A DNA stretch of 14,124 bases from an uncultured Bdellovibrio sp. (GTDB lineage Bacteria > Bdellovibrionota > Bdellovibrionia > Bdellovibrionales > Bdellovibrionaceae), in NCBI RefSeq assembly GCF_946478835.1, contig NZ_CAMLDV010000084.1, forward strand, positions 1-14,124, given 5' to 3'. The position numbers and the translations under genes were made by a program. The notes below the pieces were generated by a model. The model worked only from the letters and a program-made list of their open reading frames with translations. It ran no database searches and had not been told where the DNA came from. Of the stretch, positions 7,701-14,124 are shown in pieces (positions within the stretch are counted from its first letter, which is position 1; each line of letters opens with the position of its first letter).

Positions 7701-8133
7701 AGGTTTTATTTTTCATTTTTTGAGGTTTTCCTAAAATTCGAAGAGAATGGAAATAGGCGATTTGTAGCTGTATTATTATTCACCAGAGTTTCATACAGCG
7801 TAGAGAATCTTCCACGAGAGATCGACCTCAAGGTTGATAGAAGAACTCCACCAAGGGCGCTCTAGGAATGACGATTTCTCGTCAAGCATTTTTACGTTAT
7901 AATTTAGGTGACACCAAGCTTCTTGGTAGAGCGGGAAACAGCTCGCTCATGGATGGTGGAAGATCGTGCAATTGTCTCTGCTGAAATGTGCGGAGAAAAT
8001 AATCATAAAATAGCCAACTAACGCAGTGCGGGGCCTTAAGAGGCACCTTGCTGGTTAAAGCATTCATTTTCCCTCTAAGATGCGATGCGTTTTTGAGTGA
8101 AACGCCGTGCGGCCTTCGATACTTTTTTCAACT
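7701..8133. other. non-coding stretch with clustered inverted repeats, possible structured RNA
   Basis: No convincing gene is seen before mutS. Possible pairings on the plus strand are: ATCTTCCAC (7807-7815) with GTGGAAGAT (7956-7964), a 9-bp long-range stem; inside it ATCGACC (7821-7827) with GGTTGAT (7832-7838, one G-T), TGACGA (7869-7874) with TCGTCA (7879-7884) then T5 at 7889-7893, ACCAAG (7913-7918) with CTTGGT (7922-7927), and GAGCG (7929-7933) with CGCTC (7944-7948); and, after it, TCTCTGC (7975-7981) with GCGGAGA (7990-7996, one G-T). This could be a multibranched RNA, but some pairings are expected by chance and no known RNA family was recognised. The stretch should also hold the promoters of mutS and of the HNH gene. 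Confidence 0.35.
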
Positions 8134-10653
8134 ATGTCGAATCAAACTCCACTCATGAAGCAGTTCTGGGACATCAAGTCCGTTCACCAAGATAAAATCC
8201 TCCTTTTCCGTATGGGGGATTTCTTTGAAATGTTCTTTGACGATGCGGTGAAAGCAGCACCAGTGATCGGTATTGCTCTGACTCAAAGAAATAAAAAATC
8301 CCAGGACGAAACGCCGATGTGCGGAGTGCCTCATCACTCGATCGCTGGACCCATCAATAAACTTTTGGCAGCCGGTTTTAAAGTTGCGATCTGTGATCAG
8401 TTAGAAGATCCAAAAATGGCCAAGGGAATTGTGAAGCGTGGAGTGACACGTGTTCTCACTCCGGGCATGGTTTACGATTCTGATACTTTGGATGGAACAA
8501 AACCTCACTACCTTGTAGGTCTTGATAAAGAATCTATCAGCTTCTTAGATACAACAACGGGCGAGGCGTTCTTTTTTAGATCTCAAAAAACGTCTGAGCT
8601 TTTGCGTTTCCTGCAAATCCTTCCTGTCGCGGAAATCGTGATTGCCAGTGAAGATGAGTCTTTGCTTGTAGGTGTTGATGGTATCTTAATCAGTCGTCAC
8701 GACGAACTGCCGGACATGCTTCACGATCTTTTGAAAAACGAAGCGCCGATGTCAGCAGCTCGTTTGGTTTCTTACGTGAAAAGTCTTTCTGGAGAAGAGT
8801 CGCTGGCGACATTGTCTCCGTTTGTTGAAAGAGACCTTGAGCACCGTCTTGAGATTTCAGGAACGGTTCTTCGTCACTTAGAAATTTTCTCAACGTACAA
8901 AGGCGAGGGCTTAGGAAGTTTATTCCACGCGATCAACCGCACGCAAACTTCAGCGGGAAGCCGTCTTCTTCGTCAGTGGTTGAGTTTTCCATTGCGTGAT
9001 CCAAAGGCTATTGAAAGCCGTCTTAGTTCCGTTGAGTTCTGGCGCAGTCACGTTGTTGAATTAAAACGCGTTCGTCAGATCTTGGGACAAATGGGCGATA
9101 TCGAGCGCCGTCTTGGAAAAATCTCTCAACCTCAGTGCAATGGTCGCGATCTTTTGGCTTTGGCGGGAAGTGTTCACGCAGGTATCAGTGCTTTGGAGGT
9201 TTTGGTTCATGCTTCCGGTGGAACCGCGAACTTTGAACCTCTTCGTGATTTGGCTTACAAAATCGAACGCACTATTGTTGAGGAGCCACCTCTTACGACC
9301 AAACAAGGTTACTTGATCCGTCAGGGCGTTTCGGCTGAGCTGGATGAGTTGATTGAACTTTCAACACACTCTCAAGCGTTGGTCGCTCGTATGGAAGCGG
9401 AAGAAAAAGAAAAGACGGGAATTTCCAGTCTTAAAATCCGCTACAACAACGTTTTTGGTTATTACATTGAAATTACGAACACGCATAAAGACAAGGCTCC
9501 TGCACACTATCAAAGAAAGCAGACGCTCACAAATGCGGAACGCTATTGCACAGATGAATTGGTCGAGCTTGAAAGAAAAGTTCTCAGTGCCAATACAAAA
9601 CGTGCGGACCTTGAATTTGAATTCTTTGAAGCGCTTCGTAAGCAGATTCTTGCGCAGTGCCCTTCATTGTTGAACCTCGCGCATGAGTGCAGTGAAGTGG
9701 ATGTCGTGTCTGCTCTTGCTTGGCTAAGTCTTGAAGAAAAATACGTGCGCCCGCAATTCACTCAAGATGGTTCTTTGAAATTAAGAGCCAGCCGTCATCC
9801 GGTTGTTGAGCAAACCGTAAAAAAGAATTTCGTGGCAAATGATATTGAACTTCGCCCGCACTCTTGTTTGCTTCTGACAGGCCCGAATATGGCCGGTAAG
9901 TCGACACTCATGAGGCAAGTCGCTTTGATTGCGATCATGGCGCAAATGGGATCTTTTGTTCCTTGTGATGAAGCTTCATTACCCATCTTTGATGCAATCT
10001 TCACGCGTATCGGAGCGAGTGACCAGTTGTCTGAAGGTCTTTCAACATTCATGGTTGAAATGACAGAGACTTCGGCAATGTTAAAAAATGCGACGAAAGA
10101 ATCTTTAGTGATTCTGGATGAAGTCGGACGCGGAACAAGCACGTTTGATGGAATGTGTTTGGCGCAATCCATCCTTGAACATCTTTTAAGTGACGTGAAA
10201 GCGTTGACGTTCTTTGCGACTCACTATCATGAGTTGACGTCTTTGGATCAAAGCTTTGGCCAAATCACAAATGCGCATATGACAGTGGCTGAAAGAAACG
10301 GCGAAATTCGTTTCTTGCATACATTGGTGAAGGGCCCTGCTTTAAAATCCTACGGGGTTCAAGTGGCAGAGCTTGCCGGTCTTCCTCCGTCAGTGACGAA
10401 ACGTGCGAAAAGTCTTCTTCGCGAGGTGGAATCAAAACGCGTTCAAGCCACAAGTCAGTTGTCACTTCTAGATTCTTTTGCACACGATGATGCAGCTCCA
10501 ATCGAAATTGAAACTGCGAAAGTTCCTGAAGAGATCAAGAGCTTGATGGCGGAGGTTGAAAAATATCCGCTCATGCAAATGAGTCCTCTTGAGGCGATGA
10601 ATCAGATCGCGAAGTGGAAAGAGATCGTTGCTCGCGCCGGAACGGAAGTTTAA
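8134..10653 (+). CDS. mutS: DNA mismatch repair protein MutS
   Basis: This cytoplasmic ATPase of 839 residues recognises mismatches and starts methyl-independent or MutL-dependent repair. The mismatch-reading Phe-X-Glu is in MGDFFEMF (Phe30, Glu32). The lever and clamp regions follow, then the ATPase with Walker A GPNMAGKST (583-591, Lys589), Walker B VILDEVGRGTSTFDG (Asp662-Glu663) and the FATHYHEL switch. A short C-terminal tail follows, so the protein is complete and near the usual length of about 850. I chose ATG 8134 because MSNQTPLMKQF aligns with MutS N-termini. A GTG at 8107 would add nine unrelated residues, and an in-frame stop at 8098-8100 bars longer versions. No clear Shine-Dalgarno precedes either start. 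It is followed after 5 nt by glnD. No mutL is in the window. Confidence 0.97.
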   Translation: MSNQTPLMKQFWDIKSVHQDKILLFRMGDFFEMFFDDAVKAAPVIGIALTQRNKKSQDETPMCGVPHHSIAGPINKLLAAGFKVAICDQLEDPKMAKGIVKRGVTRVLTPGMVYDSDTLDGTKPHYLVGLDKESISFLDTTTGEAFFFRSQKTSELLRFLQILPVAEIVIASEDESLLVGVDGILISRHDELPDMLHDLLKNEAPMSAARLVSYVKSLSGEESLATLSPFVERDLEHRLEISGTVLRHLEIFSTYKGEGLGSLFHAINRTQTSAGSRLLRQWLSFPLRDPKAIESRLSSVEFWRSHVVELKRVRQILGQMGDIERRLGKISQPQCNGRDLLALAGSVHAGISALEVLVHASGGTANFEPLRDLAYKIERTIVEEPPLTTKQGYLIRQGVSAELDELIELSTHSQALVARMEAEEKEKTGISSLKIRYNNVFGYYIEITNTHKDKAPAHYQRKQTLTNAERYCTDELVELERKVLSANTKRADLEFEFFEALRKQILAQCPSLLNLAHECSEVDVVSALAWLSLEEKYVRPQFTQDGSLKLRASRHPVVEQTVKKNFVANDIELRPHSCLLLTGPNMAGKSTLMRQVALIAIMAQMGSFVPCDEASLPIFDAIFTRIGASDQLSEGLSTFMVEMTETSAMLKNATKESLVILDEVGRGTSTFDGMCLAQSILEHLLSDVKALTFFATHYHELTSLDQSFGQITNAHMTVAERNGEIRFLHTLVKGPALKSYGVQVAELAGLPPSVTKRAKSLLREVESKRVQATSQLSLLDSFAHDDAAPIEIETAKVPEEIKSLMAEVEKYPLMQMSPLEAMNQIAKWKEIVARAGTEV

Positions 10654-10658
10654 AACTT

Positions 10659-12971
10659 ATGGCGCAAAAGTCGTTCTTAAGTTCTGAACAGTGGGAACAA
10701 GCGAAGGAAGTGTTAAATCCACCTCTTATGACACCTGACGGAGATGTTCGTCAGGTGTTTTGCTTTTCTACTGAGAACTTTTCGAACTGGCTGGGGGCGC
10801 GTCTTGAAGATATTTTTAAATCTTCTAAAGAGTGGGAAGACTGTCATCCGGTCATTCTGGGGTCTTGGGCCCGTGAAGAGCTCAGTCCCAAATCCGATAT
10901 CGATGTGCTTTTTTGTGGTGACGAAGAAAAAGTAAAAAAGTTTGTCGATGCGGTTCAAGAGCAAGGCCTAAAACTTCGCTACCGCATGCCTCATAATCCA
11001 GAGGACTGGACTGAGAATGTCGAAGCATTTGATATCTTGGCGTTGCTGAAAGCCCGTCCGTGGACTCCGGAGGCGGCGAAAAAACTTTTTGAGCAGCAAA
11101 AGAAAATCTGGGCTAAGAAAAAGCACTACCGTCGTATTTTACTGAAGGCCGTAAAAGACGAACGTAAGAATCGTGCGAAACGTTTTGATTCGATCACGAA
11201 TTATCTTGAACCGAATATCAAATATGGTCCAGGTGGCTTGCGCGATCTTGAGCAAGGTCTGCAAATTTATGAACTCTTCGCTGAAAAGTTCACGCATCCA
11301 GGGCACGCGCTTAATGTTTTACAATACTATCGCAGTTATTTCCTGAACATCCGGCAGAAGCTTCATTTGGAAGGCCACGGGGATATTTTATCCAGTGCCA
11401 TTCAATTTGATCTTGGTAAATGGATGGGTTTTAAAAGTCATAAAGAGTTTATGCGCGATTTGCAGCGCGGTCTTTCCCGGGTGCATTTTTATTCGGACTG
11501 GATTGTTGAAGTGGCCGAGGCTTCAGAAAAAGAGCTTAAGCAAATTGAACAATTGGAGTTTAAAAAGATCGAAGATCTTGTAAGTGCGTTACATAAAAAT
11601 TCCAGCGTTTTAGTGCAAAAGAAAGTCCGCGAAAACCTCGACGTTCTTTTGCCTGATAAGAAAGTCAAAACGACCGCGAAACGAAGAGGGGCTGCATTAG
11701 AACAAGTTCTCAATGTTCAAGCAGAGGATGAACTTTTAGTCAGCGTTTTCCGTTCGCGCTTGATCGACAAATTAGTTCCTGAAATCCGTCGTTTAGTTGG
11801 ATATGTTCAACACGACCAATATCACCGCTTCACGGCCGACTCGCACATCATGCAGGCATGTCGTGAAGTAAAACGTGTCTATAAAAAACCATCGGAATTG
11901 GGACCTCTTAAATTCATTCATAAAAATCTCACGCAGGAAGACTGGCGCATTCTTTCTTGGAGTTGCCTGTATCACGATCTTGCAAAAGGTTTAGAAAGTT
12001 CAGAGCATCACTCCGACCTTGGTGTGACCATCACCGAGAGAGATTTTAAATCTTACGGTTTAAGTAAAACTTTAACTGAAGAAGTAAAATGGATGGTGAA
12101 GAACCATCTGGAGCTTTCACAAGCGGCTTTCAGAAAAAATCCTAAAGACCCGAAAGTGTGGCAGGAACTCCACCAAAAAGGAGTGGAAGGCGCAAGACTT
12201 TATCGTTTGGCACTTTTCACCGCGATTGATATTCGCGCGACAAATCCGGAAGCTTGGAATGAGTGGAAAGCCAAACTCTTAAAGGAACTTGTTATCAGTC
12301 TTGAATCTAAAAAGGCACAAGACTATTTCGATTTCCAAACTCTGCGCCTGCGCAAGAAGTTACAAATTCCTTCAGAGATTATCGAAGAACTGGGTCCGGT
12401 CTTGCTGGATAGTTTCGCAGTCAAAGACCTTGTCGACGATATGAAAAAAGCGGAACTCAGCGAAACGTCTTTAAAGCCCTGGGTTCATAAAACCCGTAAA
12501 GGGGATATTTGGATTCGCTTTCATGAGAAAAAAGACCGTAAAGGGCTTTTGGCGGATTATGTGGGGCAGTTGTATTCACTGGGCTTAGGAATTCGCCACG
12601 CTTCGATTCATACAATCTCGAAGGTCGGTGTTTACGATTGGTTCCAGGTTGCGACTTCCAAAAACATTCAGCAGTTGTCGAAGGTTTTAGAAAACGCGCA
12701 AGTTCAGTCAAAACCAATTCCGGCTGTGAAGTTCGATGCAATTCAACTTATCAGTGCTGATGATAAAGAACTCGTGATCAGTTTCAAAGCGCCGGATCAG
12801 ACAGGGTTGTTGGCCTCTGCCGCGAAATCTTTAAGTGATTTGGGTGTCAGTGTAAAGTCCGCTCGTGTGCACACATGGGGTCGTCAGGTCGACGATATCT
12901 TTTTTGTGAAGGCGGATCGTGAGCCTCAAGAACTGATTGCAGCCTTGAGGCAAAAGTACGAACTTAATTAG
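10659..12971 (+). CDS. glnD: bifunctional PII uridylyltransferase / uridylyl-removing enzyme
   Basis: This cytoplasmic nitrogen sensor adds UMP to PII proteins when glutamine is low and removes it when glutamine is high. The 770-residue chain shows the expected order. The nucleotidyltransferase motif GSWAREELSPKSDIDVL is at 68-84, with metal-binding Asp80 and Asp82. The helical GlnD linker contains NYLEPNIKYGPGGLRDLEQ. The HD domain for UMP removal has YHDLAKG (His439, Asp440) followed by HHSDLG. Two C-terminal ACT domains for glutamine sensing begin near 612 (RFHEKKDRKGLLADYV) and 704 (SFKAPDQTGLLAS). Escherichia coli GlnD is longer, near 890. I chose ATG 10659, five bases after the mutS stop, rather than an ATG at 10614 inside mutS. 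GGAAG (10644-10648) lies at the end of mutS, so the two genes are probably co-transcribed. No PII gene is in the window. Confidence 0.93.
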   Translation: MAQKSFLSSEQWEQAKEVLNPPLMTPDGDVRQVFCFSTENFSNWLGARLEDIFKSSKEWEDCHPVILGSWAREELSPKSDIDVLFCGDEEKVKKFVDAVQEQGLKLRYRMPHNPEDWTENVEAFDILALLKARPWTPEAAKKLFEQQKKIWAKKKHYRRILLKAVKDERKNRAKRFDSITNYLEPNIKYGPGGLRDLEQGLQIYELFAEKFTHPGHALNVLQYYRSYFLNIRQKLHLEGHGDILSSAIQFDLGKWMGFKSHKEFMRDLQRGLSRVHFYSDWIVEVAEASEKELKQIEQLEFKKIEDLVSALHKNSSVLVQKKVRENLDVLLPDKKVKTTAKRRGAALEQVLNVQAEDELLVSVFRSRLIDKLVPEIRRLVGYVQHDQYHRFTADSHIMQACREVKRVYKKPSELGPLKFIHKNLTQEDWRILSWSCLYHDLAKGLESSEHHSDLGVTITERDFKSYGLSKTLTEEVKWMVKNHLELSQAAFRKNPKDPKVWQELHQKGVEGARLYRLALFTAIDIRATNPEAWNEWKAKLLKELVISLESKKAQDYFDFQTLRLRKKLQIPSEIIEELGPVLLDSFAVKDLVDDMKKAELSETSLKPWVHKTRKGDIWIRFHEKKDRKGLLADYVGQLYSLGLGIRHASIHTISKVGVYDWFQVATSKNIQQLSKVLENAQVQSKPIPAVKFDAIQLISADDKELVISFKAPDQTGLLASAAKSLSDLGVSVKSARVHTWGRQVDDIFFVKADREPQELIAALRQKYELN

Positions 12972-13168
12972 TTGCTGTTATTTTTCTTTTTCGCGCCGCC
13001 GGCCATGCCAGTGTGGTTGCGCCAGTTGTATTGAGGGTCTGTTTTAGTGCGGTTGTGCCAAGCTTCCCATTTCTTTTTTGGAAGTTTGTGTGACACATTT
13101 CCTTTTTCGTCGAAAATGTCTGGATCTTTTCCTACTAAAAAATCGCCAATGGCTTTGAGAATTCCCAT
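12968..13168 (-). CDS. small charged hypothetical protein
   Basis: This 66-residue protein (MGILKAIGDFLVGKDPDIF...) is not recognised. It is lysine-, asparagine- and tryptophan-rich, has no signal peptide or clear membrane segment beyond a short amphipathic start, and ends in a basic AKKKNNSN tail. An AAGGAG nine bases upstream supports the start. That site lies in the loop of a hairpin. The stop codon overlaps the convergent glnD stop by four bases. The coding-like composition and good ribosome site argue for a real gene, probably second in a unit with the secreted protein upstream of it. Confidence 0.65.
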   Translation of the reverse strand: MGILKAIGDFLVGKDPDIFDEKGNVSHKLPKKKWEAWHNRTKTDPQYNWRNHTGMAGGAKKKNNSN

Positions 13169-13198
13169 TTAAAACCGCTCCTTAAATAACGGTTTTAA
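13169..13198 (-). promoter_or_regulatory. hairpin presenting the Shine-Dalgarno site in its loop
   Basis: TTAAAACCG (13169-13177) and CGGTTTTAA (13190-13198) form a perfect 9-bp stem around a 12-nt loop. On the minus strand the loop contains AAGGAG, the ribosome site of the 66-residue gene, and the stem ends directly at the ATG. The A4 and T4 runs in the arms also make it a weak bidirectional terminator candidate for the upstream minus-strand gene. Confidence 0.45.
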
Positions 13199-13233
13199 TA
13201 TAAGCGAGGAGTGACCTGAAGGGAAGGCCTAAA

Positions 13234-13497
13234 TTAAGAACGGGGATTTGCGCACACGTCGATGATATCAAGACCGCGATCTTCCGAGACCTTGCCAGCA
13301 CCTTTATAGAAATTAAAGCACTGTTGAGCCGCGCCTTCATAAGCGTCCTCATAACTCGCTGCCGTTCTCTTGATTTCAAGCGTTTGGCCTGAGAGTTTGT
13401 ATTTGAAAGTGTATTCTTTCTCGGGAGTGCCCTTGCTTGACCAAGCAAATGAAGTGCACGAAAAAGCCAAGAGTGCGATTGTTAGAAGTGTTTTCAT
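13234..13497 (-). CDS. small secreted hypothetical protein
   Basis: This 87-residue protein begins with a clear Sec signal peptide (MKTLLTIALLAFSCTSFA, cleavage near residue 18), giving a mature periplasmic or secreted protein of about 69 residues. The mature part has a short strand-rich stretch (EYTFKYKLSGQTLEIK), an alanine-rich helix (ASYEDAYEGAAQQCFNFY) and two cysteines, Cys60 and Cys82 by count, that could form a disulfide. The start has GGGGG (13503-13507) five bases upstream. No family is recognised. It is divergent from the gene at 13739, whose product is also secreted. Confidence 0.75.
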   Translation of the reverse strand: MKTLLTIALLAFSCTSFAWSSKGTPEKEYTFKYKLSGQTLEIKRTAASYEDAYEGAAQQCFNFYKGAGKVSEDRGLDIIDVCANPRS

Positions 13498-13738
13498 AAG
13501 GTCCCCCTTGTTCAGGTTTCAGTCTTTGTCTTTTATAGGAGCAAGGCAGGTGCCAGAAGGGCTCAAATTACCCATCCGCGATGCGTCATAAATGATTGAA
13601 ATTACTGGATAAAACAGTCTCAGAATGGGTCATGCCAGAAAAGGGGTGTTAGAGCCCTCACATGACAGGTTTGGGAATGCGGTTGAATATGTTTTAGACA
13701 CTCGCTAAGCTCAAATAAATCAAACAAGGACGTGTCGG
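13498..13738. promoter_or_regulatory. divergent promoter region of two secreted-protein genes
   Basis: This 241-nt gap lies between divergent genes. For the plus gene, TTGAAT (13683-13688) and TAAGCT (13706-13711) with a 17-nt spacer are a weak promoter candidate, and AAGGA (13726-13730) is the ribosome site. For the minus gene, TATAAA (13532-13537, minus strand) resembles a -10 box without a clear -35. The string TGCCAGAA occurs twice, at 13551 and 13633. No gene is seen in the gap. Confidence 0.35.
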
Positions 13739-14124
13739 ATGAGATTACTTTTATTTGCACTTTTAAGTCTTTCCTTCTCAACTTCTTTTGCGACAACGCG
13801 CGGGCAGTTCGTAGGATTGCAAATGCTCGTCAATATCTGGTCGACGTCTTATGACGGCTCCGTGGATGGATCTCCGCAAGTGTTGTTTGAGGCGATGGAT
13901 CGTCCTGAGCAGGATTCCATGGTGGGCCGCGGAAAAGTTCTCGATACGCCACAGAAAGTTTTAAACTTTATCTGCGCTAAAAAAGGCGAGAACAATTACC
14001 AGTGCTCCATTACAATTCACAGATCTAATTTCGCCTCAATTGGCCCAGGAAAAGCACAGTTCGTCGCACGTGGTGCAGATGCCAAAGCGATTTTTGAACA
14101 GTTTCATACGCAAAACGACCGTTT
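13739..14124 (+). CDS. secreted hypothetical protein, 3' end outside window
   Basis: The frame is open from ATG 13739 to the end of the window (128 codons plus two bases), with AAGGA eight bases upstream. A Sec signal peptide is clear (MRLLLFALLSLSFSTSFA, cleavage before TTRG). The mature part visible so far is of mixed composition, with two cysteines in NFICAKKGENNYQCSITI near 78-90 that could form a disulfide. No family is recognised and the C-terminus is not visible. The product is probably periplasmic or secreted. Confidence 0.75.
   Translation, partial: MRLLLFALLSLSFSTSFATTRGQFVGLQMLVNIWSTSYDGSVDGSPQVLFEAMDRPEQDSMVGRGKVLDTPQKVLNFICAKKGENNYQCSITIHRSNFASIGPGKAQFVARGADAKAIFEQFHTQNDR

Noticed and set aside
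7902..7914. ATTTAGGTGACAC matches the first 13 bases of the phage SP6 promoter
   Set aside because: The essential following TATAG is replaced by CAAGC, and no phage or vector sequence surrounds it. Most likely chance.
7897..8067. A 56-codon minus-strand frame (MNALTSKVPLKAPHC...) with GAGGG three bases upstream
   Set aside because: The product resembles nothing known, the ribosome spacing is short, and it runs through the hairpin-rich gap. A frame of this length is expected by chance.
8107..8133. GTG start giving a longer MutS
   Set aside because: The extra residues MRPSILFST do not match MutS N-termini, and ATG 8134 does.
9353..9673. 106-codon plus-strand frame in another phase inside mutS
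   Set aside because: It is a shadow frame: the mutS frame carries conserved MutS sequence across the same bases.
9795..10172. 125-codon minus-strand frame inside mutS, with similar long frames at 817-1224 and 6040-6399
   Set aside because: They lie antisense to well-supported genes, lack recognisable motifs and mirror the codon use of the real genes.
10614..10658. ATG inside mutS giving a longer GlnD
   Set aside because: It would overlap mutS by 40 bases and add a non-homologous segment. ATG 10659 directly after mutS fits better.
13182..13591. Frames at 13182-13448 (minus) and 13370-13591 (plus)
   Set aside because: Both overlap the secreted-protein gene at 13234-13497, which has a signal peptide and a ribosome site. 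The alternatives have neither.
1..14124. CRISPR arrays, tRNA or rRNA genes, insertion sequences, prophage genes
   Set aside because: No regularly spaced repeats, tRNA-like folds, transposase genes or phage genes were seen by eye. The HNH gene alone does not show a mobile element.

Overview
The window looks like chromosomal DNA from a Bdellovibrio-type predatory bacterium (Bdellovibrionota). This is inferred from three things: an HNH protein of the kind I recall as multi-copy in Bdellovibrio, exported lipoproteins whose signal peptides end in Phe-Gln-Asn-Cys, and moderate-GC, tightly packed genes. No rRNA or tRNA gene is present to confirm it.

Layout. (1) 1-1395: the 3' part of mpl, a murein tripeptide recycling ligase. 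(2) 1396-1664: a regulatory gap with several inverted repeats and a Shine-Dalgarno site held in a hairpin. (3) 1665-6937: four same-strand genes with short gaps, closed by a strong terminator. They encode an exported c-type cytochrome resembling the DUF1592/DUF1588/DUF1585 family, a small lipoprotein with a DUF1595-like tail, a Tat-type exported DUF1501-like protein, and a lipoprotein with two CxxCH haem sites. (4) 6954-7658, minus strand: an HNH endonuclease gene that appears frameshifted inside its catalytic motif. (5) 7659-8133: a non-coding stretch rich in inverted repeats. (6) 8134-12971: mutS and glnD, 5 nt apart. (7) 12968-13497, minus strand: two small genes, one for a secreted protein. 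(8) 13739 to the end: the 5' part of a gene for a secreted protein, divergent from the pair.

How the genes work together. mpl, mutS and glnD are housekeeping genes for peptidoglycan recycling, mismatch repair and nitrogen signalling. The 1665-6937 operon is the most interesting part. All four products carry export signals and together offer three covalent haem sites, so they probably form an envelope complex. Its substrate cannot be read from sequence. Families of this kind were named mainly from Planctomycetes, and most have no assigned reaction. Here the usual multidomain protein seems to be split over two genes.
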